DNA of 64,000 nt from Aricia agestis (GCF_905147365.1 NC_056409.1:3229001-3293000), one strand, 5' to 3'; positions 1 to 10,439 are shown, counted from the first letter of the stretch. Program-made: numbers and translations. The notes: generated by a model not told the origin, from the sequence alone.

Positions 1-832
1 GCAAACATTTTTGTGACTTGTATCATCCTACTTCCTACTAATATTATAAAGGCGAAAGTTTGTTTGGATGTATGGATGTATGGATGTGTGGATGTATGGA
101 TGTTTGTTACTCTTTCACGCAAAAACTACTAAACGGATTTTAATGAAACTTTACAATAATATAGCTTATACATCAGAATAACACATATAGGCTACAATTT
201 TAACCGACTTTCAAAATGGGGGAGGTGTTATGTTCGTTATCTTATGTTCAACGATTACTCCGCCGTTTGTTAACCGATTTTCAAAATTTTTCTTTTGGTA
301 TATAGGGTATCATCCCAATTTGGTATTATATTCACAAAAGTGGTGATCTGATGAAGGATCCATAAGTAATCGAGGAAACTCCTCAAAATTTATGGGGAAA
401 CGTGGTGACTTCGGTTTCGTGAGAAGTATTCTAAGCATATGCTACAAACAAGTAAGATTTTGCACCGAGATATACCTGGTATACCGTGGTTCGGAAGGTG
501 CTGAGAGAACTCCTGATTCTTTATAGATACAAGTTTTTGAGTTTCGGCGTTGTTTTAAGAACGGAAAGCATATTATGCTACTATGCAAATTACATTCATC
601 ATCATCATCATCACTACCATAATATTATACCATGCATCGTCCCATGATTATGAGCCTTTTCATATCGAGGGGTGAAAGGCTAATGGCTTTAAGCGACACT
701 GTGTGCGATATTGAGTTATATATATATTCGGAATCAGCAAATTTTTCTGCGTCTTTTGAGCCAGGTTTCATGACGATCAGAGCAATTTTTTGGCGGTTAA
801 GGCAAATAGATTTGGCCCAGTTTTTACATTAG

Positions 833-1430
833 GCTACTACCTCAAGCGACACAAAAATATATCTTTTTTGTAACATGGATGACTTAAGCCACGTTATGAT
901 ACCTAGGTAGTTACTTGAGTCTTTTATCCTTTTCCACTTTTAAACTTAAATGTTTGGTTAAAGCTTTATTCCCGTTTCTATAACTTAAATACTTGGTTGG
1001 TTACATCATTTAGCTTGCATCATAATAAACAAACTCATGTCACTTAAATCAATTGGCGTGCCACAAAAAAACGTTCAGCATGTCGCTTGATGCAATTAAC
1101 TCTCCATTAAAATATTAGGTAAATGTCGCTTGAATCAAATAGCCTGCAGCAAAATCTAAACAAGTTTGTAGCTTGAGTCATTTAGCTTTGCTTTATTCTA
1201 TGTCGTACAGTGACATGAAGTAAATAGTATTTTTTGGAAATTTGAGACCGAAGGTCGTTTGAGATAAATGTGACCTTTAATTTAAATAAAAAGCGGTTGC
1301 TTAAATCAGTTTTCCTTTCCTATAATGAGCAAGAGATGTATGTTAAAGCAATTTTCCTATAACATATTTTCCTATGACACCGTAAGTCGATGTCGTTTAA
1401 GACCTACCTAAATTTCTTAGTGTTACCTTA
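833..1430 (+). repeat. Left subterminal motif array of the DDE transposon
   Basis: The segment holds many degenerate copies of the motif seen in the TIR, roughly GTCGCTTAAATCAnTTAGCC. Clear examples are near 1080 (GTCGCTTGATGCAATTA), 1125 (GTCGCTTGAATCAAATAGCC) and 1172 (GCTTGAGTCATTTAGC). Several copies run opposite to the left TIR. Such arrays are typical transposase-binding regions in other DNA transposons; the function here is inferred. Confidence 0.55.
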
Positions 1431-1595
1431 ACACTTCTAGCGAATAGTAGGCATGCGCTCGCGCGCGGCGCTTCAGTTAGTGCCGAAACGGCAGGTGGAC
1501 ACAATTGTGGAGAAATTGGCGAAGAAAAAAGAAGAAATATTTTCAATTTCTTTTGGGGATTATCACCTCAAGGTAAAAAAGATTGGATAGTGGCT

Positions 1596-3080
1596 ATGTC
1601 ATCATCACAAGAAGTGAAACGAAAGAGATCCAAATCTTCTACGTACAGATCAAGAACTAATAATTACTTCATTAATGATGGAGAAGGTCGACGCCAAGTA
1701 TGTTTGAAATTCATATTAAATACTCTGGATGTCTCTCAAAAATACGTCCAGTACACTATATCTACTGCATCTTATGGTATTGCTAAGGAAGAGTCACGTG
1801 GAAAATGTATACCAAGCAACAAGACCAGCGAAGAAAATAAGGAATCTGCAAGAAACTGGATAAAAAGCTTACCTGCACTGCCATCTCACTACTGCAGAAA
1901 AGACTCTACCCGTTTGTACTTACCAGTAGAGTTCAAAAGTATCAAAAATTTATACCGGTTATACAAAGAAGCAAAAATTTCCGAAGGCGTTGACTGTTTA
2001 AGCGAAAAACTCTTTCGTAATATGTTTCTCAGTGAGTTCAACCTTGGATTTCATATACCCAAAAAAGATAAGTGTATAAAATGTATGAAGTTTGAAACAG
2101 AAAATGAAAATGACTGTCCTGAAAAGAAGGTTCATTTGATAGAAAAGAAGGCATCTAAAGCACGCTTAGAATGTCACCAAGAGCTAGTGAAAGGCAATCC
2201 ATCCATTCTATGTACATCGTTTGACTTACAAAAGGTACTCAATACACCGCATGGCTCAAACATGCAATTATATTACTCTCGAAAATATGCTGTCTACAAT
2301 CTTTGCTTTTATGAAAGTGTTACAAAGTCTGGTTTCTGCTACATTTGGGGAGAGTCGGAAGGAAATAGAGGTGCGAACGAGATCGCTACTATATTGCAAA
2401 AATATATTAAAGATGTTGATGCACGGAGTTCTGTAAAATCTCTAATCCTCTATTCTGATTCATGTCCCGGACAAAACAAAAACAAAGTTGTTTTAGCTGC
2501 TTTACACAATGCTTTATTACAAGCACAGAATTTAGAGACAATACAGATGAACTATTTACTACCAGGCCACACCGAAATGACTGTAGACAGTATACACTCT
2601 ACCATTGAAAATTCAGTTCGAAACACCACAGTTTGGGCCCCTTCACAATGGCTAACTGTTTGCCAATTAGCACGAAAGGATCCAAAACTTTACAACGTAG
2701 AAGGCTTGACGCATGTAGATTTTAAGAGCTTTGACGATCTGGCTGACAAGTACTTTAAAGGAAATTTAATTGGAAAAATTAGTAAGCTGCGAATTGCGAC
2801 TTTCAAAAAATCATCCCCTAATATAATGAAAGTAAAATATAGCATGATGGAAGATTCTCCAGAGGAAAAAATTCAAATAGTGGCAAAGCCTAAACTTATC
2901 AATCAGAGATATGATTCTTCTGTTCCTATCACAAAAACTAAATATAAGGACCTGAAAAAACTATGCGATAGCTCAGTTATTCCACGAATTTTTCATTCGG
3001 AATATTTAAACTTGAAAACTTCTGATGGAAACGACGTATTATTAGATACAGATTTGGAAGATGAAGAAAATGCAGAGTAA
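1596..3080 (+). CDS. DDE/RNase H-fold transposase-like protein (DUF7869-like)
   Basis: The ORF gives 494 residues from the ATG at 1596; residue numbers here count from the GTG two codons upstream. It is lysine-rich at the N terminus, then has a CxxC segment (KCIKC, about 162-165) and a likely RNase H-fold core: SFDLQK (Asp 212), LYSDSCPGQNKNK (Asp 290) and LPGHTEMTVDSIHSTIE (Asp 333, Glu 340). This pattern is what I recall from the insect DUF7869 group. The frame stays open upstream to about 1450 and encodes a plausible conserved IFNFFWGL segment, so 1596 is probably not the true start; an upstream exon is likely. It sits inside a TIR element, so it is the probable transposase. Domain name is from memory, not a search. 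Confidence 0.65.
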   Translation: MSSSQEVKRKRSKSSTYRSRTNNYFINDGEGRRQVCLKFILNTLDVSQKYVQYTISTASYGIAKEESRGKCIPSNKTSEENKESARNWIKSLPALPSHYCRKDSTRLYLPVEFKSIKNLYRLYKEAKISEGVDCLSEKLFRNMFLSEFNLGFHIPKKDKCIKCMKFETENENDCPEKKVHLIEKKASKARLECHQELVKGNPSILCTSFDLQKVLNTPHGSNMQLYYSRKYAVYNLCFYESVTKSGFCYIWGESEGNRGANEIATILQKYIKDVDARSSVKSLILYSDSCPGQNKNKVVLAALHNALLQAQNLETIQMNYLLPGHTEMTVDSIHSTIENSVRNTTVWAPSQWLTVCQLARKDPKLYNVEGLTHVDFKSFDDLADKYFKGNLIGKISKLRIATFKKSSPNIMKVKYSMMEDSPEEKIQIVAKPKLINQRYDSSVPITKTKYKDLKKLCDSSVIPRIFHSEYLNLKTSDGNDVLLDTDLEDEENAE

Positions 3081-3251
3081 GTCACAATTAATTAAATAAT
3101 AAACAATATTTAATTAATTGTGAGACAGATTAGATACCTCTAATAGATTAACAAGATGCAGATTAAGGTTTAATTAAGTTTTAAGCTTTAATTATATATG
3201 AGACTGATTAGATACCTACTTATTTTTAAGAACTGTTTGACCAGTAGTCCT

Positions 3252-3385
3252 ACAATGAAACCATTTTGAGACTCAAACAATCGAACGAGAATGCAGCGTC
3301 CTACTCTAACAACGTCATTATACGTTTGTTAGAATAGGACGTTGCATTCTCGTACCATTATTTGAGTCTCAAAATAGTTTCATGG
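3252..3385. repeat. Imperfect 134-bp hairpin after the transposase ORF
   Basis: Two arms of about 60 bp, each containing TTTTGAGACTCAAA-type sequence and GAGAATGCAGCGTCCTA, face each other around a short AT loop. It resembles a small foldback MITE inserted downstream of the stop codon, or an internal hairpin of the host transposon. Confidence 0.6.
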
Positions 3386-3424
3386 TACGGTCCCAGGATT
3401 AAAAAAGTAAAACAAAATTCTTAG

Positions 3425-3567
3425 GCGATGTTGTTTGATCAGTAGTTAATTATACTAATAGACAAATATTTTTAAAATTACGTAAACGTTTTTGAAAAGT
3501 CGTAATTTTAACTACGGTAAAAATATTTAACTTAAATTACAGTTGACTACTGACCAAGCAATCCAGC
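3425..3567. repeat. Second imperfect hairpin inside the transposon
   Basis: GTTTGATCAGTAGTTAA on the left pairs loosely with TTGACTACTGACCAAGC on the right; the interior is AT-rich. A GACCAGTAGTCC copy just before the previous hairpin (about 3239-3250) suggests the two hairpins share outer arms. Confidence 0.4.
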
Positions 3568-4194
3568 CTTACTCATAAGTCATTATGTTTAAGTTTTGCT
3601 ATAATATTTATTATTATGTTTTTATAAGTAACTTTATCATAAAGAAGATAAATAATAATATATTACTTTTTGTTGAGACTGATGTCTCAAGAATTTTAGG
3701 TCAAATATGACATGCTTAGGTATATTTTGTAACCTAAAAATATAACGTAAACTTAAACGAATTAAGTATTTTTAATTTTTTATTAAAATTTCAAATTTTA
3801 GAGGCTGATTATGTGATAATCACATGGTTATATCCTGATTCCTGTGATTTCTTAAATTAAGAAAGTAAATAAATGACTGTATTAATAGGTTCTAATAAAA
3901 GTCATTGATATTACAGATATGAAAATAGTACAAGATTTATTTTTTGTTACTGAAATGTTTAAAATTAAAAAAAAAATCTTTTCAGTTACTTATGCTAAAA
4001 TAATAAGTCATTAGTCAATAATAAGTTATTAGTCAATCTCTGTAGTTTTTAATAAACACTCCTTTTTCAATACTTACTTTTATTTATTTTATTCTCGTCT
4101 AACATCATGGAAAACTCTCGTTAAATATTCTGCAATTTTGATGTGGTGAAGTTTTTGTTAAGGTTTCAACGACCAATCTCAAATAAAATTAATT
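3568..4194. other. AT-rich interior of the transposon, no gene seen
   Basis: Very AT-rich sequence with no ORF, splice-like structure or clear repeat. It separates the ORF and hairpins from the right subterminal array. Confidence 0.5.
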
Positions 4195-4687
4195 TTTTTG
4201 AGGATTTAGGTCAATCACATTAAAAAGTTGACCGTGGCTTAAGTCACTTATCCTGCACCTAAAATAGGATTGAATTTATCTTTCAGCCTATTAGACGTAA
4301 TCTGTTGCAGCCGTAGATATGTAGTTCAATCTATTGGCTTTACTCGAAAATTACTATAGCTACCTTCTTGAATCATTTAGCTACCCACTTATTATAATAA
4401 CAGTTGTACCTTAAATCATTTAGCTTTACTCTAAAATCTAGGCGAAGCGTAACTTAAGTCCTTTATCCTTACTCTTAAAAAAATAAACAAATAAGCATTT
4501 TTAACTCAAGCGACATTTATTTCTGTAACCCTTTATTCTATTGACTTAAAACTAAAACATGTTATAAAGGATTTAATTACGAAAAGAACTGTATACTTGG
4601 AATCTAAATTAAACAAAAAACTGAATTTCTACGAATTTTTTTCTGATTTTAAAAACTTTAAAACGCTCTCCTGTAAAGTTACAAAAA
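4195..4687 (+). repeat. Right subterminal motif array of the DDE transposon
   Basis: Repeated copies of the TIR-like motif occur, for example GGCTTAAGTCACTTATCC near 4233, CTTGAATCATTTAGC near 4369, CTTAAATCATTTAGC near 4412 and CTTAAGTCCTTTATCC near 4451. Together with the left array they make a two-ended set of candidate transposase-binding sites. Confidence 0.55.
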
Positions 4688-5344
4688 TGTCGCTTAAATC
4701 CATTAGCCTTTCACCCCTCGATATATTTGGCACTTATATAGAGTAGACCACGTGAAAGGAGTATTTATAGCTACTAGAGATCTCCCAATGGTCGAAATTC
4801 GACCTTACCTGCAACGACATTAGGACTACTACCTATATTTTGTAAAAAATAATGACTTCATCATAGTTTTTTCAATTCTTGTCTCTGGGACTCAGCTGAT
4901 CTCAGACTGGCCGTTTAAGCATTGTCTAATAGTATCTAAAATTGCATAAAAAAAAAATTCAATTTGTCAACTTGTTGTCGACAGACTTCAACCATAAATA
5001 AAAGAGTATAATTCGTATGTATAGGCTTCTCACTCAAAAATCTGTCATTTTTCCTAGTGTGTGTGTTGTAGTGTGTGTAACGTTTTATTTGTTAAAAATG
5101 TATATGATAAAAGCATAATTCCAAAATAATATTAGCTCGATGCACTCCTTCACCACATAAACTATAACTGTGCGAAATTTCATGCACCTACGTTTCCCCA
5201 TTTTTCGTAAAAAGGGTTAAGTACAAAGTTTTTCTCTCACGTATTAATATATAGATTTTTATTTGAAAATGTACGGTTTCCCTGAAATTCCTAATTTACG
5301 CGGGCGAAGTCGCGCGGGACATCTAGTATTATATAGGAAAGCGC

Positions 5345-5500
5345 ACCAGCCTCATGAGTTTGCCCATACAATTTGATACATTGAAAAATGTTACTCTTTC
5401 AGCCATGCTTCTTTCACAGTGAACTCTATAGTATAGGTGACTCATGTTATCACTATTTTTGTTACACCTTGTTGTATATCTTCTGAGTTAAATCATTATA
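5345..5500. repeat. Degenerate copy of the TA-flanked MITE family
   Basis: It shares TTGCCCATACAA, CTTTCAG..TGCTTCTTTCACAGTGAACTCT and a final ATCACTATTTTTGTTACA with the full copy at 10032-10293, with many substitutions. It represents only part of the element. Confidence 0.5.
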
Positions 5501-6199
5501 ATAATAAAATTTTCCTGATCAGGTTAAGGAGACACTTGGTATTTAGGTAGTTATTGAGAGAAACAAACTAGATGTCCCGGAAAAGAAACAGAATTATCTA
5601 AATGAATTTACTTTACTACCCCGATTTTACTTTTGCTTACTTCACTTGTCTTATTACATTAAATTATAGACGTGAGTGGAAGAACTAGGTAAGAAACGGT
5701 TAAAATTGCCGGTTTTTTTTTACATAAACGGAGGCTTTAGGGCCGGAAAAATGATTTGTAATAAAAAACTGTGGATATTATGTGCAGCCAGATATATTAG
5801 CCATATGATGAAGTAGGTAAGCTTTGTAAGTTACCTACTTTGCAACCAGCACATTGCATCCAACTAAATTGTACAACTAAATAATTGGACACCGATCGTA
5901 TCAGCACTGCGATTCCTTTCCGATTAGGTACCCACCCAAAAAGTTGTCCAATTAAATTGTGAAACTACGCAATTTAATTGTACGATAGTCGGCCAAATTG
6001 AAATTGTATAATATCTGCGGCGTGCGGTGACAGTGCTACCTGTGGTTTTTAAACTTAAGCATGCCCCACCCTCAGAACTATGATTTACTAATTATTAATA
6101 TTAATAAGCAATAACATAGTATGCATGGAGTGCAATGTGTTTCTTGCAATTAATACGTGCCCCATTAATCAGTGTCAGCGGCCATCTTGGCACGTTGTC
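5501..6199. other. Stretch without a recognisable gene
   Basis: No convincing ORF. A weak inverted arrangement of AACTAAATTGTACAACTAAAT and CAATTTAATTGTACGATAGT at 5858-5990 may be a decayed hairpin repeat. Confidence 0.4.
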
Positions 6200-6515
6200 C
6201 GCCATAATTGATATTTGTCGTTATTATTTCATTAGGAAATGATCGTGCAGGCGATAATGCCAGATAAAGTACTCCTATTTAGGTAGCTTCGTTTCTTAAG
6301 GGATCCAGTTCATTTTTCCCCAACATATTAAGTATACAATGGTACTAAATGACACCTGCAACTCTGTTACGCCAAAACTCGTTCAAATCCCGGGAACCGT
6401 ACATTTTTCCGGGATAAAAAGTATCCTATGTCATTGAAATACAAAATTTCAGCAAAATCGGTTAAGCGATTTAGGCGTGAAGAGGTAACAGTTAGACAAA
6501 TAGACGTTATGGATT
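6200..6515 (-). mobile_element. Helitron-like fragment, minus orientation
   Basis: It contains the reverse complement of the common lepidopteran Helitron-like body: CAACTCTGTTACGCCAAAAC, CCGGGATAAAAAGTATCCTA, AATCGGTTAAGCGATTTAGG and GCGTGAAGAGGTAACAG. A longer relative is at 10440-10805. It is interrupted on the right by the TIR unit starting at 6519. Confidence 0.5.
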
Positions 6516-6529
6516 TAAGGGCCAACCCA

Positions 6530-6770
6530 CACGTACCACAACCACACGACAACCGCAACCACACGACAACCACACGACAACCACACGACGTGGTCGGGCG
6601 TATATTTCGTATTGTAAATGAAGTAGACCATTCACACGTACCACATTTTGCAGTCGTTGTCGACCACTTGTCAAATACCGACCACATCACAACCACGTCG
6701 CAACTACGTCGCAACCACGTCGCAACCACGTCGCAACCACATCGCTACCACATCGCAGCTCGATCTCCCC
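6530..6770 (+). repeat. Tandem CAACCAC/GTCGCAACCAC repeats, left arm
   Basis: Units of roughly 10-11 bp (ACGACAACCAC, GTCGCAACCAC) repeat in two blocks, 6538-6596 and 6675-6745, and end in a C14 run near 6767-6780. The same units reappear inverted in the right arm of the TIR unit at 9300-9488. Confidence 0.7.
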
Positions 6771-7712
6771 CCCCCCCCCCTTAGGTCCCTAAGAATTAAA
6801 ACATATAAATTATACATTTTTTCCTTTACAATATAGCCTTAAGTCCCTATAGTAGTATTAATATATAAAATGAATATTATTTTTATTGAGGTACAAAACT
6901 ATTTTGGTAATAATAATATAAGTTCCTATGATAATAATATGTTTTATGAACAATAAGTAGGTATGTTAGTTATGCAATTTTTGTTAAGTAAGGTCTTTTT
7001 TGGAAAAGTACTTAGATAACGTAGGTTTTATTTTTATTTTTGAGTAAGTGACTGTTACACTTTTCCCTTTGTACATACCATATTGCAGTCAAGAGTAGAA
7101 GTTATAAAATATAAATGAAAAAGTGCATATGAGAATTTAGCTAATTTAGATTTAATATTTTCAATTTAACTTTTCTAGTTTGTGTGTGTCAATGTTTATC
7201 CGGAGCATGTTATACTTACATGAATCTAAAGTTACAATGTTTGTTTTCACAAAATTCTTGTTATTGAGAAAGTAAGTAATGTGCCTTTGAATTAACCTCT
7301 TTGGTGCAATGTTTATCATGCATAATATTTACCAAAAATACTTTTCAGGTTAACAAGGAAATAGTTTGTGTAATAACACAAAAACTATAGATGGCACTGT
7401 AGATATTTGGTGAAAATTCATATTTCACAGTAATTATACACAACACTTGTGTTTCCTTATACCTTGTATCATGTGTTTCTTGTGTACTAAACCAATGCAG
7501 TCTTAGTTCATCGCACAAATACAAAACATATTGTTGCGTTAACCTATATTGTAGTATATACCTACTATAAGACCTCACTTATGTTATTATTCTAAGACAC
7601 CTCACTAATACTAAATAGATTACTAAATACTAAAGGTCTATAAGGCGTCTTCACTTATGTACCTATCACTTCGTGATTAACCTGAGAATAATCATTTTCC
7701 CGAACACTTCGA

Positions 7713-8162
7713 ATGTTTAGTTATGTCCACACACAAGAGGAGAAAGCAGCCCTCACTAATACAGGCTATGGATCGGTAACGGACTCTCGCGTCCTCACAA
7801 TCCATGAAGCTCAGGGATTAACGAGTCCCTCGGTGATCATCATACAGACCAAGTCCCGAAAGCTGGCAATCCATGACAGCGTTCCTCATGCAGTTGTAGC
7901 CATATCCCGGCACACTAACACCTGTGTCTATTACACTGACACTGATGGAGACGCTGTGGCAAGCTTCATAAAAAGAGCCACGGAGGTGTCAACCGAACAC
8001 ATAAGAGATTATAATATAAAAATGGCTATAAAAGACAGGAACGATAAAGTCCTAAGCCACATGGCGGGTAGATTCGACACAGAACGATGTCTTTTTAACA
8101 ACCTAGAAACTCCACCTAGCTTGAGTGACCCCTCTCCACCAAGCCAATGTCACAACATCTAA
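7713..8162 (+). pseudogene. Endogenous viral element: SF1 RNA-virus helicase C-terminal fragment
   Basis: The 149-residue ORF matches the second half of the superfamily 1 helicase (Viral_helicase1) of plus-strand RNA viruses of the virga/nege/kita-like kind. Motif V is LTIHEAQGLT (residues 28-37) and motif VI is VAISRHTN (62-69). In such viruses this domain is part of the replicase and unwinds RNA. Walker A and B motifs, methyltransferase and polymerase are absent: the in-frame region begins after a stop at 7689-7691, so it is a truncated fossil. It lies inside the TIR unit 6519-9488. Whether the fragment is expressed cannot be told from sequence. Viral group is inferred from motifs only. Confidence 0.75.
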
Positions 8163-8352
8163 AGACAAAGGGTGGAGCAGCATAAAATCTAAGGAAATCG
8201 GAAAATGTCGGATCTACTGGCCGCCACACCGACTGGGACCTCACCGTTCAAAACATTAATATTATTATTATGCAATTTATAAAACAATAAATGTATATAT
8301 TTATTTATTATATGTACAACATATTATACTCTATTCTATTAAATATACATAT

Positions 8353-8356
<4 letters not shown>

Positions 8357-8424
<68 letters not shown>
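8357..8424 (+). repeat. (AT)n microsatellite followed by poly(A) run
   Basis: About 33 bases of alternating AT are followed by AAATA and an A run of about 28. It lies 190 bp after the viral helicase stop. It could be the tail of a reverse-transcribed RNA, which would fit capture of viral RNA by a retrotransposon, or simply a microsatellite. Confidence 0.7.
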
Positions 8425-8426
<2 letters not shown>

Positions 8427-8439
8427 GTCCATGGCGTGA

Positions 8440-9290
8440 TGGACCACAATTAATTAAAATTCATAATATTATTTCAATTATCCTTGGTGCGAAAAATCTA
8501 AATAATAAAATAACAAAAAAAGGATATGGACGAACAGTCTATAGACGGCCCCAATTTTAAAATAAAAAAAAAATAAAAAAAATGTTTAGTTAATAGCTTA
8601 ATATGTAACTAACCAACTAAATAGCAATGTAACTCAACACTAAATAAGTATGTACTTAATATTAATTAAAAAAAATAGTAAAATGTAAACAATTCAGTAA
8701 AAGCTAATATTGTTTGGCGTTTATTGAATTGCTAATTTTGACGTTTGAGCAAGCCAGCTTATGTCAGATAATGTTGTCATTACTCTGTGGTAGTCATAAT
8801 TGGTCATAATACGAAAAATACTACTCAGTTCACAATGGAGCAGTGTATTTTGTCTATGGTTTTGTGCTCATTTTGTGTCACGTGACCGCTGGCTGGCTGG
8901 AAAATCACTGGAAAATAGAGCTCATAGTACCAAAACGACAGCCAGTCACTTTGAGGACGTAAAGAGAATGGATTTAAGAGCTCATGATAGAGGCCTACTA
9001 AAATCTGCGCTGCGGTACGAATCGACTAATTCAAAAAAGGTCTTCGCTGTTTCGGACGCTGGTATGAAACAGGCAATTCAAAAAAAGTACTTCGCTGTTT
9101 CATATCGCGGTATGAAAAATTTGTGGTATGAAACGGGAAGGACCCAAAACCGGAACCTCTATTTCGACGATTACGCTGACATCGCCGTCGTCTTTGTCTT
9201 ATCAATAATACATATAGCAAGGATAGCAACAATAAAGTGTCCTCTTCGAAATCCATGACTTTGGGCAAGACGTGTTTCCGCTATAAAAGC
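8440..9290. other. Interior of the TIR unit, no gene recognised
   Basis: AT-rich to 8720, then mixed. Around 9010-9135 a segment AATTCAAAAAAG..CTTCGCTGTTTC occurs twice in tandem with a repeated GGTATGAAA motif. The open frame at 8800-9258 has no recognisable domain and looks accidental. Confidence 0.45.
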
Positions 9291-9498
9291 CGGAGTCAAA
9301 CTACAATAGTTCGACTTGCACATGACGCAACCACGTCGCAACCACATCGCAACCACATCGCAACGTCATTTTGTCGGTATCACAACGCAACCACAAAATG
9401 CTGCAGCGACACCATTCACACGTAACCACAGCTCGACGACATTTTGTCGTTGCGATGTCGTGTGGTTGTGGTACGTGTGGGTTGGCCCTAAATGCGAC

Positions 9499-9715
9499 GC
9501 TACGACTAATAAAAACTAAGGAATAGTAACTCCGTCAAAAAACATGCTCTACAATACTTGTCAAAAATGTGTACCGTAGTCCGTACAATACATTTGCAAA
9601 TTGCAATATTTAGGTGTCCTTGAACAAATCATACAAATCACAAAAAAATGCCTGCTTTCAGCGCTGCTACTTTCACAATGAACTCTACATAAGGGACATA
9701 TATACACTTTTTTCA
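9499..9715 (+). repeat. hAT-like TIR fragment and MITE fragment
   Basis: CTACGACTAATAAAAACTAA at 9499 is nearly identical to the TIR of the element at 19098-21304, and homology continues through CATGCTCTACAATACTTGTC. From 9655 a piece of the TA-flanked MITE follows (CAGCGCTGCTACTTTCACAA). Confidence 0.6.
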
Positions 9716-9940
9716 CGTCGCCTTCGTGAAACCTTCTCTCTTATTGAAACCATTAAGATAAGAGATTCTAAGTAATCGTAAGATGTAGTCGAATGAAAGC
9801 CGGTAATATGCACCGGGCTGACGCAGACAGGGCAGCACCAAATTAATGGAGCACATTTTAATTAATGAACATCTGCTTGCACCGTATTACTCACTTTACT
9901 GGGCTAGTGCTGTGCTGGTAGTATCGATAACATCCATATT

Positions 9941-10385
9941 CCATACTAATATTATTTTACTCTTCACGCCCAAACCGCTGAACAGATTTTGCTCAAAGGT
10001 ACGGAGATACTTCGAGTCCCTGGAAAGGATATACAGGGGGTAACAAAACAAGTGATAATACTTTAGGGTGTGTACGTGTTCCTTGTAGAGAGTTCACTGT
10101 GAAAGTAGCAGCGCTGAAAGACCAAATTTTTTTTTCACTTTTGTATGGGGAAACTCGTGACGCTCGGGCCCTTGCCCATACAAAAGTGAAAAAAAATGTT
10201 CGTCTTTCAGAGCTGCTACTTTCACAGTAAACTCTCTACAAGGAACATGTACACACCCTAAAGTATTATCACTAGTTTTTGTTACACACTGTATATACTC
10301 GTAGGATACTTTTTATCCCGGAAAAATGTACCGTTCCCGCGCGATAAACTAATTTTGACGCAACAGAGTTGCGGACGTCGTCTAG
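9941..10385 (+). mobile_element. Helitron-like element with a classical 3' hairpin
   Basis: It starts ATACTAATATTAT and ends with the hairpin CGCAACAGAGTTGCG (10359-10373), nine further bases and CTAG(T) at 10382-10386, the expected Helitron 3' architecture. Its body is interrupted by a TA-flanked MITE at 10032-10293. Confidence 0.7.
10032..10293. mobile_element. TA-flanked foldback MITE
   Basis: Ends TACAGggggTAACAAAA and TTTTTGTTACAcaCTGTA are inverted, flanked by TA on each side. Most of the 262 bp is a hairpin: GATAATACTTTAGGGTGTGT, TTCCTTGTAGAGAGTTCACT and CTTTTGTATGGGGAAAC recur inverted. A TA duplication points to a Tc1/mariner-type origin. A half copy is at 12735-12903 and decayed copies at 5345 and 9655. 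Confidence 0.7.
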
Positions 10386-10439
10386 TAATGTAATAAACTA
10401 GATTTGTAATTGTAATAAAACTAGAATTGTAATTGTAAT

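Larger units (their letters stand above)
666..4720 (+). mobile_element. 4.06 kb TIR DNA transposon carrying a DUF7869-like ORF
   Basis: The ends are inverted repeats: the left end reads CGAGGGGTGAAAGGCTAATG onward to 698, and the right end from 4688 is its reverse complement over about 33 bp with one mismatch. ATAT flanks both sides; because the flank is palindromic the target duplication could be ATAT, TCGA or shorter. Inside lie subterminal arrays of a TIR-like motif, one long ORF (1596-3080), and two nested hairpins after the ORF. An intact ORF and near-identical TIRs suggest recent activity. I could not assign it to a classical superfamily (not mariner, piggyBac, hAT or Harbinger by motif). 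Confidence 0.72.
36..5326 (+). mobile_element. Helitron-like repeat, split by a later DNA transposon
   Basis: The left part (36-661) opens with TACTAATATTATAAAGGCG, a start shared by many lepidopteran Helitron-like repeats, followed by a GGATGTAT microsatellite and a (CAT)n run near 595-616. The right part (4725-5326) ends in a GC-rich segment (GCGGGCGAAGTCGCGCGGG) and CATCTAGT, matching the CTRR-T end of Helitrons. The two halves are separated by the TIR transposon at 666-4720, so this repeat is the older one. A related body lies in intron 1 of the first carboxypeptidase gene (about 38935-39480). No Rep/helicase ORF is present, so it is non-autonomous. Confidence 0.55.
6519..9488. mobile_element. 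Harbinger-like TIR unit enclosing a viral helicase fragment
   Basis: A perfect 32-bp terminal inverted repeat starts GGGCCAACCCACACGTACC at 6519 and ends in its reverse complement at 9488. Both ends are flanked by TAA (6516-6518 and 9489-9491), the 3-bp TWA duplication of PIF/Harbinger elements. The terminal regions are made of short GTCGCAACCAC-type tandem units. The 2.5 kb interior carries the RNA-virus helicase fragment at 7713-8162 and an (AT)n/poly(A) tract. No transposase is inside, so it would be non-autonomous. The alternative is two independent elements whose outer ends survive by chance. Confidence 0.55.

Noticed and set aside
6367..6836. Three overlapping open frames with HNHIATTSQ-like repeats
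   Set aside because: Products of the CAACCAC tandem repeat in the left arm of the TIR unit.
8800..9258. 152-codon frame downstream of the viral fragment
   Set aside because: No viral or transposon motif; contains an internal tandem duplication and ends in the repeat arm.
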